From an uncultured Lachnospiraceae bacterium (GTDB lineage Bacteria; Bacillota; Clostridia; Lachnospirales; Lachnospiraceae): a DNA stretch of 38,253 nucleotides. Shown here piece after piece: positions 24,146 to 31,685 of the stretch (positions are counted from its first letter, which is position 1; each line of letters begins with the position of its first letter). The position numbers were made by a program, and so were the translations under genes. The notes below the pieces were generated by a model. It worked only from the letters and a program-made list of their open reading frames with translations. It did not search any database and was not told where the DNA came from. The DNA is taken from NCBI GenBank assembly GCA_944381635.1, contig CALWLY010000028.1:1-38253 (forward strand). Direction: 5' to 3'.

Positions 24146-25432
24146 ATGAATACTTATTTTTCTTTATCGGAATCAATTTATGATATTACCAGCCGGTGGC
24201 CGGAACTTCTGGACTTTCTGGCTGCCAATGGATTTGAAAATATGAAAAATCCCGTTATGAGAAATTCCATTGGAAAACGGCTGTCCATGGAAGCGGCATT
24301 AAAAAGCAAAAATCTTGATATGGAAGCTTTTGAAAAACAGATGGTGGAAGTGATTGAAAGCAAAGCAGTGCTCTGGGAGGAATCCGGACGCAGATGTGCA
24401 GAAGAAAACGCTCAAAAAGAAAAAACGGGCGATTTCGGGGAAGACCGAAAGGGACTGGCGGAGAAAACGGCGAAAGAAATAAGAATGGAAGGAGCAGTTC
24501 CCTGTCCGATTCGATTTCCGCTTATAGATATGCTGGAGGAGTGGAAAGAGAAAACTCACATGGAAATAAAGTTTGATCTGAAGGCAGCCAGCATGGGTAC
24601 CGGATGGATTCGGGAAAAAATGGAAAAATGCAAAAGTCCGGAGGAGATTGCGGATATTTATCTTTCGGCAGGATTCGAGACGTTTTTTGATAATTCTCTT
24701 TTAGGAGATTATAAGAATCAGGGAATATTTCAGGAAATAGAACCTCCTTTTCACAGAAACAGTATATTTGAAAATGAAAAAATCTCTGTGAAAGATCCTA
24801 AAGGACAATATACGATCCTGGGAGGTGTTCCTGCTGTGTTTGCAGTGAACACAACGTATCTGGGCGAAAGAAAACTGCCGGAAACCTGGGAAGATTTGAT
24901 GAAACCGGAATTTGAAAATTCTCTCGCCCTTCCGGTTCAGGACCTTGATATGTTCCATGCCATATTGCTGGGAATCTATGCCGCCTATGGAAAGGACGGA
25001 ATCCGCCGGTTGGGGGCAGGGCTTTCAAGCAGCATGCATCCTGCGCAGATGGTAAAAATGGGAAAGCAAAAAAGAACCGGGGAACAGCCGGCAGTGACAG
25101 TGGTACCCTACTTTTTTGCCTGTATGATGAAAGAAAATCCTTCCATAAAAATTGTGTGGCCAAAGGATGGTGCAATTCTAAGCCCTATTTACCTTCTGGT
25201 AAAAGCCGCTTCTGTGGAAAAGGCAAAACCGTTTCTTGATTTTCTTTTTTCAGAAAATGCAGGGAAAGTACTTTCCGCAGACGGAAAATTTCCTGTGATA
25301 CATCCGGGTGAAAAACAGGATTTGGCAGAGAAAAACGGCTTTCTCTGGCCGGGATGGGAGATGATTCACAACGAAGACATTCCCAGCCTGCTAAAAGACC
25401 TGGAACAGCTATTTTACAGTTTTGCAGAATGA
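24146..25432 (+). CDS. Cytoplasmic substrate-binding-protein fold fused to a DUF1858-like domain
   Basis: A 428-residue protein. The ATG at 24146 follows GAGAGG. There is no signal peptide or lipobox. Residues about 3-68 resemble DUF1858: LSESIYDITSRWPELLDFLAANGF, then a region matching its second helix pair. Residues about 70-105 are a charged linker. From about 115 the chain resembles an iron/spermidine-type ABC substrate-binding protein: LPETWEDLMKPEFENSLALP is the classic hinge motif, followed by VKAASVEKAKPFLDFLFSENAG. Such proteins normally sit outside the membrane. Here it should be cytosolic, presenting a ligand-binding cleft next to a GTPase and an ABC ATPase. Ligand unknown. It is the first gene of a three-gene run. 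Confidence 0.8.
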   Translation: MNTYFSLSESIYDITSRWPELLDFLAANGFENMKNPVMRNSIGKRLSMEAALKSKNLDMEAFEKQMVEVIESKAVLWEESGRRCAEENAQKEKTGDFGEDRKGLAEKTAKEIRMEGAVPCPIRFPLIDMLEEWKEKTHMEIKFDLKAASMGTGWIREKMEKCKSPEEIADIYLSAGFETFFDNSLLGDYKNQGIFQEIEPPFHRNSIFENEKISVKDPKGQYTILGGVPAVFAVNTTYLGERKLPETWEDLMKPEFENSLALPVQDLDMFHAILLGIYAAYGKDGIRRLGAGLSSSMHPAQMVKMGKQKRTGEQPAVTVVPYFFACMMKENPSIKIVWPKDGAILSPIYLLVKAASVEKAKPFLDFLFSENAGKVLSADGKFPVIHPGEKQDLAEKNGFLWPGWEMIHNEDIPSLLKDLEQLFYSFAE

Positions 25433-25443
25433 GAGGTAGAAAG

Positions 25444-26151
25444 ATGAATTTACTTGTAGTTTCAGGACCGCCTTCTTCCGGAAAAACATCTGTGATTCTC
25501 CGGACGGCGGCAGCTTTTAAAAACAGAGGACTGAAAACAGGGGTGGTAAAGTTCGACTGCCTGTATACAGACGATGACCTTTTGTATGAAAAAGAAGGAA
25601 TCCCGGTAAAAAAAGGGTTATCAGGCGCTTTGTGCCCGGATCACTTTTTTGCTTCCAACATAGAGGAAGTGGTGGCCTGGGGAAAAAAACAGGAGCTTGC
25701 GATACTGATCACAGAATCCGCAGGTCTTTGCAACCGGTGTTCTCCTTACCTGGACGGAGTGAAAGGCATCTGCGTCATTGATAATCTTTCCGGAATCAAC
25801 ACTCCGAAAAAGATAGGGCCTATGCTGAAAACTGCAGATATCGTAGTTATCACGAAAGGAGATATCGTGTCCCAGGCAGAACGGGAAGTGTTCACGGCCA
25901 GAGTTACTGCGGTAAATCCCGGAGCAGTGGTCATGCATGTGAACGGACTGAGCGGTCAGGGAGCATACGAACTCAGCACGCTTCTTTATGATGAAGAGCA
26001 GGATATCGACACACTGGAGGGCAGGAAACTCCGTTTCCCTATGCCGTCGGCTTTGTGTTCCTATTGTCTGGGAGAAACCCGTATCGGAGAAAAATTCCAG
26101 CTGGGCAACGTGAAAAAGGTTGACTGGCAGGAAAGTAACAGGGATATGTAG
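25444..26151 (+). CDS. HypB/UreG/CobW-like P-loop GTPase with two CxxC motifs
   Basis: A 235-residue SIMIBI-class GTPase. I chose ATG 25444, eleven bases after the SBP stop; the ORF upstream part overlaps that gene. Motifs are Walker A GPPSSGKT (Gly8-Thr15), ESAGLCNRC in the switch II position, and the guanine motif TKGD (137-140) in place of NKxD. Cys96 and Cys99 (CNRC) and Cys205 and Cys208 (CSYC) form two CxxC pairs that could bind a metal. HypB and UreG deliver nickel to hydrogenase and urease and CobW-type proteins deliver zinc or cobalt, but neither target enzyme is in the window. Metallochaperone function is inference; the domain family call is firmer. Confidence 0.82.
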   Translation: MNLLVVSGPPSSGKTSVILRTAAAFKNRGLKTGVVKFDCLYTDDDLLYEKEGIPVKKGLSGALCPDHFFASNIEEVVAWGKKQELAILITESAGLCNRCSPYLDGVKGICVIDNLSGINTPKKIGPMLKTADIVVITKGDIVSQAEREVFTARVTAVNPGAVVMHVNGLSGQGAYELSTLLYDEEQDIDTLEGRKLRFPMPSALCSYCLGETRIGEKFQLGNVKKVDWQESNRDM

Positions 26152-26262
26152 AAAAATACATCCTCCTGCAGTGACAATATCCGTGTATGAAGACGGTTTA
26201 TGATGAACTGGTTTTATAAAAAGTACAAATAAAAAAGAAAAAATAGAGAAAGGCAGGGAAAA

Positions 26263-27282
26263 ATGAGCCAAAGTATAAGAGCGAAAAAAATGGGTGAACT
26301 GATGGAAAAATATCCCTTTCTGGAGGATTTTTTTCTTCAGAACAGACTTTTTACGCAAAATGCGCAAGATTTTACACTGGAACAGTATTTGAACAGCTTA
26401 AGTGAAGAGGAAATAGAAGAAAAAGCTCTGGATATCAGGAAAATTCCGGAGGAAATGGAGGATTATATCCGACAGGTAGAGGAATTTTTAGGGATAAGGG
26501 AGGAGCAGAGTGTTTCTTCTCTTACCATTTTGCCGGGTTATACGAAAGACAAAGTTCCGGAATCTTTTGAAAAACTTCGACTGGTGCCTTCTCAGATCAC
26601 ATCGATCGTAGGACCTACCGGTTCCGGAAAAAGCAGATTGCTTGCGGATATCGAATGGACGGCACAGGCGGATACGCCTACCGGACGGACCATTTTGATC
26701 AACGATAAAAAACCGGATTTGAAATGGCGTTTTTCTTCCAATAATCGGCTGGTGGCACAGCTGTCCCAGAATATGAATTTTATTATGGATCTGGGAGTGA
26801 GAGAATTTCTGGAAATGCACGCGCAAAGCAGAATGGCAGCGCAGCCCGAGGAAACCATACGGAGAATCATGGATGCGGCAAACGAGCTGGCAGGGGAAAA
26901 ATTTTCAGAAAATACCCCGGTGACGGGGTTGAGCGGAGGGCAGTCGAGAGCGCTGATGATTGCAGATACCGCAATCTTGAGCGCCTCGCCCATTGTTCTG
27001 ATCGATGAAATTGAAAATGCAGGAATTGATCGGGAAAAGGCACTGAAGCTTCTCGTATCGGAAGACAAAATTGTACTGATAGCTACGCATGATCCGTTCC
27101 TGGCTTTGATGGCCGATCAGAGAATCGTGATCCAAAATGGAGGGATAAACCGGATATTACCCACAAACAGCGAGGAAAAAGTTCTTTTGGAAAAATTGAG
27201 TGATATGGATCGAACCATTCAGAAACTGCGCTCTGATTTAAGAAGCGGGAAAGCCCTTCAGGGAACGGATATTTCTTTATGA
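26263..27282 (+). CDS. Soluble ABC ATPase with DUF1858-like N-terminus, no permease partner
   Basis: A 339-residue cytosolic ABC protein. Residues about 1-70 (MGELMEKYPFLEDFFLQNRLF and the following helix) resemble the DUF1858 domain in the first gene. The ATPase domain starts at about 95: Walker A GPTGSGKS (117-124), signature LSGGQSRA (from 223), Walker B with Asp248-Glu249 in VLIDEIENAG, switch His276 in ATHD. No membrane segment exists and no permease lies in the window, so it is unlikely to be a normal importer ATPase. The Walker B is followed by EIENAGID, not the EPTSALD of transporters. It lies 111 bp after the GTPase; a weak promoter may be present but sharing the transcript is plausible. 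Confidence 0.82.
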   Translation: MSQSIRAKKMGELMEKYPFLEDFFLQNRLFTQNAQDFTLEQYLNSLSEEEIEEKALDIRKIPEEMEDYIRQVEEFLGIREEQSVSSLTILPGYTKDKVPESFEKLRLVPSQITSIVGPTGSGKSRLLADIEWTAQADTPTGRTILINDKKPDLKWRFSSNNRLVAQLSQNMNFIMDLGVREFLEMHAQSRMAAQPEETIRRIMDAANELAGEKFSENTPVTGLSGGQSRALMIADTAILSASPIVLIDEIENAGIDREKALKLLVSEDKIVLIATHDPFLALMADQRIVIQNGGINRILPTNSEEKVLLEKLSDMDRTIQKLRSDLRSGKALQGTDISL

Positions 27283-27385
27283 ATACTGCTGTGACGGCAA
27301 AATTTCTTCTGTATAGAAAACAGAACTTTACAAATCTCCGGAAATATAGTTAGATAGAGGGTGAGAGAACAGAAGGAGGATTGTA

Positions 27386-29140
27386 ATGGACGTTATCAGA
27401 AAGTTTATTCGTTATTATCAGCCGTACAAAGCGGTCTTTTTTATTGACCTTTTCTGTGCGGCAGTCATCAGTGTGATAGACCTGTTATATCCGCAGATTC
27501 TGCGCACTTTGACCAGGACATTATTTAAAGAAGAAGGCGCTGTCGTGATACGGGCGCTTTTGCCTATCGCAGTGGGAATGTTCATCATGTATGTCATACA
27601 GTCTCTGTGTAAATATTATGTAAGTTATCAGGGACATATGATGGGTGCAAATATGGAAAGAGATATGCGCCAGCAGCTTTTTGATCATTATGAAAAATTG
27701 TCTTTTTCCTATTATGACAGAAACAATTCCGGACAGATGATGAGCAAGCTTGTTTCGGATCTGTTTGATATTGCTGAGTTTGCGCATCACGGACCGGAAA
27801 ATCTTTTTATATCGCTGATTAAAATCATAGGTTCCTTTGTATGTCTGGCATTCATCAACTGGATGCTTGCCATCCCGCTTGCCATTCTGGTGCTGATCAT
27901 GATTTTCTTTTCGGCAAGGCAGAATAAGCGGATGCAGGAAACGTTTATGGATAACCGTAAAAAAATCGGGGATGTGAACGCCAGCCTGCAGGATACTCTG
28001 GCGGGAATCCGTGTGGTGCAGTCTTTTGCCAACGAAGATGTTGAGAGAAAAAAATTCCGCAGAAGCAATGAAAATTTCCTTCAGTCCAAAGACAACAACT
28101 ATAAGTGTATGGGAAGTTTCATGGGCGGAAACCTGTTTTTCCAGGGTATGATGTATCTGGTGACAGTGGTATTCGGAGGATACCTGATTGCCAAAGGGCA
28201 GATGGCGGCGGAAGACCTTGCCATGTATGCTCTTTATATTGGAATTTTTATCAGCCCCATTCAGATTCTGGTAGAACTTGCAGAAATGATGCAGAAAGGT
28301 CTTTCCGGTTTCAAGCGTTTTGTGGCTGTTATGGAAACAAAACCGGAGATTGTTGATGCGCCTGATGCAGAAGACATCACAGAAATCAAGGGAAATGTTT
28401 CCTATCAGGATGTAAGTTTTTATTATAATGAAGAGGAAGAAGTGCTCAACCACGTTTCTTTCGACATTCCGGCAGGAAAATCCATTGCTCTGGTAGGACC
28501 CTCCGGAGGAGGAAAGACTACAATCTGCTCCCTGCTCCCCAGATTTTACGATGTGACAGGCGGAAAGATTCTCATTGACGGCAAGGATGTAAGCAGGATC
28601 ACTCTGAAAAGTCTGAGAAGCAATATCGGTCTTGTACAGCAGGATGTATATTTGTTCTGCGGCACGATCAAAGAGAACATTGCTTACGGAAAACCCGGCG
28701 CTTCCATGGAAGAAATTCAGGAGGCGGCTAAAAAAGCCAATATTCATGACTTTATTATGGGACTGCCTGAGGGCTACGATACCTTTGTAGGGGAGAGAGG
28801 GACCAGACTTTCCGGTGGACAGAAACAGAGAATTTCCATTGCCAGAGTTTTCCTGAAAAATCCGCCTCTGCTTATTCTGGATGAAGCTACCAGTGCGCTG
28901 GACAACGAAAGTGAACGCCACATTCAGAAAAGTCTGGAACATCTGTCTAAGAACAGAACGACGATCACCATTGCTCACAGACTTTCCACCATCCGGAATG
29001 CAGATGAAATCATTGTCATCACGGAAGGCGGAATTGCAGAGAGAGGAAATCACAGCGATCTGATGAAACAGAACGGTGTGTATGCAAGGTATTACAAAAT
29101 GCAGTTTGAAGGTCTTGAGACAGACGAAATGTACGAATAG
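27386..29140 (+). CDS. ABC exporter, fused permease-ATPase (MsbA/MdlB-like)
   Basis: A 584-residue half-transporter. Residues about 15-300 hold six membrane helices, and the coupling region EKLSFSYYDRNNSGQMMSKLVSD is typical of ABC_membrane type 1. The C-terminal ATPase has Walker A GPSGGGKTT, signature LSGGQKQR, Walker B LLILDEATSALD and IAHRLST. It probably works as a homodimer, since no partner gene is present, and exports a lipid, peptide or drug. GAAGGAGG precedes the ATG. A possible promoter TTTACA-N17-TTAGAT is at 27327-27355. A strong terminator follows, so it is separate from the bla locus. Confidence 0.93.
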   Translation: MDVIRKFIRYYQPYKAVFFIDLFCAAVISVIDLLYPQILRTLTRTLFKEEGAVVIRALLPIAVGMFIMYVIQSLCKYYVSYQGHMMGANMERDMRQQLFDHYEKLSFSYYDRNNSGQMMSKLVSDLFDIAEFAHHGPENLFISLIKIIGSFVCLAFINWMLAIPLAILVLIMIFFSARQNKRMQETFMDNRKKIGDVNASLQDTLAGIRVVQSFANEDVERKKFRRSNENFLQSKDNNYKCMGSFMGGNLFFQGMMYLVTVVFGGYLIAKGQMAAEDLAMYALYIGIFISPIQILVELAEMMQKGLSGFKRFVAVMETKPEIVDAPDAEDITEIKGNVSYQDVSFYYNEEEEVLNHVSFDIPAGKSIALVGPSGGGKTTICSLLPRFYDVTGGKILIDGKDVSRITLKSLRSNIGLVQQDVYLFCGTIKENIAYGKPGASMEEIQEAAKKANIHDFIMGLPEGYDTFVGERGTRLSGGQKQRISIARVFLKNPPLLILDEATSALDNESERHIQKSLEHLSKNRTTITIAHRLSTIRNADEIIVITEGGIAERGNHSDLMKQNGVYARYYKMQFEGLETDEMYE

Positions 29141-29196
29141 AAAATCATTTTTATTTAAATCTAAAAGAACCTAAATCTAAAAAAGCGGAGCGAATA

Positions 29197-29244
29197 TTAA
29201 AAAGTGTGCTGTGAAATCGGAGAATTTTGCAGCACACTTTTTAA
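29197..29244 (+). terminator. Strong terminator after the ABC exporter
   Basis: Perfect 15-bp inverted repeat TTAAAAAGTGTGCTG / CAGCACACTTTTTAA with an 18-base loop; T-rich after the right arm. It isolates the exporter from the bla-like locus. Confidence 0.88.
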
Positions 29245-29251
29245 ATTCTTC

Positions 29252-29281
29252 TTGACCGCGGCAGGGGGAAAGTGGTAGGAT
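29252..29281 (+). promoter_or_regulatory. Probable blaI promoter
   Basis: TTGACC at 29252-29257, 18-bp spacer, TAGGAT at 29276-29281. The BlaI box lies 9 bp after the -10, where a bound dimer would block transcription. Confidence 0.55.
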
Positions 29282-29290
29282 AAGAAAAAT

Positions 29291-29300
29291 TACAGATGTA
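29291..29300. promoter_or_regulatory. BlaI/MecI operator before blaI
   Basis: TACAGATGTA, an exact match to the TACA-N2-TGTA core recognised by BlaI and MecI dimers. It supports autoregulation. Confidence 0.85.
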
Positions 29301-29401
29301 GGAATAAAAGAATGCCGGGATACCAGATTCCTCTTTTACAGGCAGATATGAGAGGGAAGTTTTTTGAGACCCGGCACGCTTTTGGAAAAGAGGTTTGACA
29401 G

Positions 29402-29779
29402 ATGGGGAATTTACCGCAGATATCCGAGGCAGAATATGAAGTAATGAAGATTGTGTGGGATCATGCACCTGTAAGTACCAATGAAGTAGTGGAGAGACTG
29501 GTGAAAATAAAGGACTGGAGCCCTAAGACGATTCAGACCATGCTGCTTCGCCTGGTGAAGAAAAAGGTGTTGACTTATCATAAAGAGAGCCGTGTTTTTG
29601 TTTATGAGCCGCTTGTGAAAAAAGAAGATTATATCAGCGGCGAAAGCAGCATTTTTCTGAAAAAATTTTATGGCGGAAATCTTCGGTCTATGGTACTGAA
29701 TTTTGTAGAACAGGACAGACTGACAGAGGAAGATATAGAGGAACTGAAGGAAATTCTGGAGAACAGAAGGAAAAGATAA
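29402..29779 (+). CDS. blaI: BlaI/MecI/CopY family transcriptional repressor
   Basis: A 125-residue winged-helix repressor. The start LPQISEAEYEVMKIVW, the recognition region WSPKTIQTMLLRLVKKKVL and the wing YHKESRVFVYEPLV are typical of BlaI. The C-terminal half (dimerisation, with the cleavage site in staphylococcal BlaI) is Lys/Glu-rich. In the known system BlaR1 senses beta-lactam and triggers BlaI cleavage, freeing the operators. Two TACA-N2-TGTA boxes in this locus fit that role. AGAGG precedes the ATG. Starts 30 bp before blaR1. Confidence 0.93.
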   Translation: MGNLPQISEAEYEVMKIVWDHAPVSTNEVVERLVKIKDWSPKTIQTMLLRLVKKKVLTYHKESRVFVYEPLVKKEDYISGESSIFLKKFYGGNLRSMVLNFVEQDRLTEEDIEELKEILENRRKR

Positions 29780-29809
29780 AGTAGGAAAAGATATCGTAAA
29801 GGAGAGTCT

Positions 29810-31591
29810 ATGGCGCAGATGTCTCTAGTGATCCGGTTTCTGATAAGCAGTCTTACCATTGGGCTGGTGATCGGATGGATCCTGTTTTTGAAAAAAAGGC
29901 TGGAAAAACATATCACGGCAGGAATGCAGTATTTTTTGTGGATTCTGGTCTTCCTTCTTCTGCTTACGCCGATGATTCCCATAAAGAGAGAAATAAATTT
30001 TATGGGTGCGGTCTGGCAGGAAGAACTCACGCAGAAAATGCAGACGGATGAAAAATCCGAGGCCAATACAACAGACAGCCGGACAGCAGGAAAAGATACT
30101 ATTTATACAATCCTGGAAGCAGACGCGGTGGATAAGGCACCCGTGGCGGAAAACGGCTATGCTTTTGTCCTGATTGCTTTATGGGTAAGCGGAATGATTG
30201 TTATGACCCTTTTTCTTTTGAAAGAAAAGAGGGAGTTGGATCAATTGCTGCAGTCTGGAAAAGAATGTGACGAGGAGAGAGTTCACAGACTTTTAAAACA
30301 GGTTTGTGAGGAATTTCATATAAAAAAAGTGCCCCGGTTTTTATGTGTATCGGGGATTTCCTCTCCGATGCTTTGCGGACTGAGAAAAGCATGTATGATC
30401 TTTCCGGACTGGGCCATCAGAGAATGTGACGAGAAAGAATTGTATTATATGATGCTGCATGAATGCGCCCACTATCGCAATCGTGATTTGTGGTGGAATG
30501 CATTGGCGTGTGCGGCAAGAATTGTATACTGGTATCATCCGGCAGTGTGGGCCGCATGCCGCCAGATGAGAAAAGACTGTGAAGTGTATTGCGATTTCAC
30601 AGTAATGAAAGGAAAAAGTGAAGAGGATATCCTTGGCTATGGATATACTGTGCTTTCTTTTCTGAAAAAATCTTCTCAAAAAGCGTTTCCCCATATGTGG
30701 GCCGCAGGTATGGGAGGAAGTCGGAAGGAACTGAAATATCGTATGCAGATGATTGCAGTGTTTGGCTCTTCCGATACCAGAAAGCGGGTAAAAAGTATGA
30801 CGGCGCTGCTCTTAAGCGCAGGAATTATTTTGTCTGCAATCCCGTTTTCATCTCTTGTGGAGGCAAAGGAAAAACTGCCGGAGAAGAGTGTTGAAACGGC
30901 AGGCCAGGAATGGTTTGGAGAAAAAGAAGGGGTTTTTGCCGCCAGCTCCGGTGAGGAAAGCTGGTTTTATGCTACCACGGAGGATAAGAGAGAATCACCG
31001 GATTCCACAGCAAAGCCTGTAATCGCGCTGGCTGCTTTGGAAGCGGGAGTGATTACACCCCGGGACTCTGTTCTTGACTGGGACGGAACTTTATACACGA
31101 GGGAAAGCTGGAACGGCGACCAGACGCTGGATGGAGCCATGAAAAATTCAGTCAACTGGTATTTTGAGCAGCTGGATGAAAAGACAGGTATGGCTTCTCT
31201 GAAAGAAACTTACGAAAAGTTATCTTACGGAAACTGTGACCTTTCATCGGGTGCAGGTGATTATTGGATGAATGGTTCTTTGAAAATTTCCGTCAGAGAA
31301 CAGATTGAGGTACTGAAAAAAATCTGGGAGAATCCAGGTCTTTTTCAAGAAGAAAATGTACAAACTTTAAAAAATTCCATGCTGGTCAATCAGGGAGAGG
31401 GATACAGACTATATGGAAAGACCGGTACAGGTTTTACCGAAGACGGCGGCAACAGAGGATGGTTTATCGGCGTTCTGGAAAGAGACGGGGAAGAGAACCT
31501 CTATTTTGCTGTAAAGATTACGGGAAATGCAGGAGAAGATGGCATTGCGGCGTCGGAGACTGCTTTTGCAATACTGAAAGAAATCTGCTGA
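29810..31591 (+). CDS. blaR1: BlaR1/MecR1 sensor: M56 metallopeptidase fused to penicillin-binding sensor domain
   Basis: A 593-residue membrane sensor. Helices at about 4-26, 38-57, 115-137 and 330-350 match the four-helix plan. The M56 zinc protease site is H217-E-C-A-H221 in MLHECAHYRNRD. After the last helix, residues about 360-593 form an extracellular class D-like sensor: Ser399-T-A-K402 is the acylation motif, Ser447-V-N449 the second, and K537-T-G the third. Beta-lactam acylates the Ser, and the signal passes inward to activate the protease toward BlaI. All motifs look intact. It is 30 bp after blaI, likely cotranscribed. A strong hairpin lies right after its stop. Confidence 0.93.
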   Translation: MAQMSLVIRFLISSLTIGLVIGWILFLKKRLEKHITAGMQYFLWILVFLLLLTPMIPIKREINFMGAVWQEELTQKMQTDEKSEANTTDSRTAGKDTIYTILEADAVDKAPVAENGYAFVLIALWVSGMIVMTLFLLKEKRELDQLLQSGKECDEERVHRLLKQVCEEFHIKKVPRFLCVSGISSPMLCGLRKACMIFPDWAIRECDEKELYYMMLHECAHYRNRDLWWNALACAARIVYWYHPAVWAACRQMRKDCEVYCDFTVMKGKSEEDILGYGYTVLSFLKKSSQKAFPHMWAAGMGGSRKELKYRMQMIAVFGSSDTRKRVKSMTALLLSAGIILSAIPFSSLVEAKEKLPEKSVETAGQEWFGEKEGVFAASSGEESWFYATTEDKRESPDSTAKPVIALAALEAGVITPRDSVLDWDGTLYTRESWNGDQTLDGAMKNSVNWYFEQLDEKTGMASLKETYEKLSYGNCDLSSGAGDYWMNGSLKISVREQIEVLKKIWENPGLFQEENVQTLKNSMLVNQGEGYRLYGKTGTGFTEDGGNRGWFIGVLERDGEENLYFAVKITGNAGEDGIAASETAFAILKEIC

Positions 31592-31617
31592 CGCACCCGC
31601 GCTTCGGCGTGAGTGTG
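31592..31617 (+). terminator. Strong C(UUCG)G hairpin after blaR1
   Basis: Stem of about ten pairs with one mismatch and two G-U pairs, closed by the extra-stable C(UUCG)G tetraloop, starting one base after the blaR1 stop. No T-run follows directly; the first is at 31632-31636. It may be a partial terminator or RNA end protector between blaR1 and the PBP gene. Confidence 0.5.
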
Positions 31618-31646
31618 CGCCAAAGCGCCTGTTTTTAATATTAAAT

Positions 31647-31660
31647 CTTACAAATGTAAG
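31647..31660. promoter_or_regulatory. BlaI/MecI operator before the PBP gene
   Basis: CTTACAAATGTAAG, a perfect 14-bp palindrome containing TACA-N2-TGTA, 26 bp before the PBP start codon. The PBP gene should therefore be under BlaI control through its own operator. AT-rich TAATAT/TTAAAT just upstream may be the -10. Confidence 0.85.
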
Positions 31661-31685
31661 AATTGGAAAGGTAAAATAAAAATAG

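Noticed and set aside
24146-25432. Ordinary ABC importer binding protein
   Set aside because: No signal peptide or lipobox, fused N-terminal DUF1858-like domain, and no permease gene nearby.
27521-29053. 510-codon open frame on the minus strand inside the ABC exporter
   Set aside because: It mirrors the exporter gene, has no ribosome site and its translation has no recognisable domain. The exporter on the + strand has all ABC motifs.
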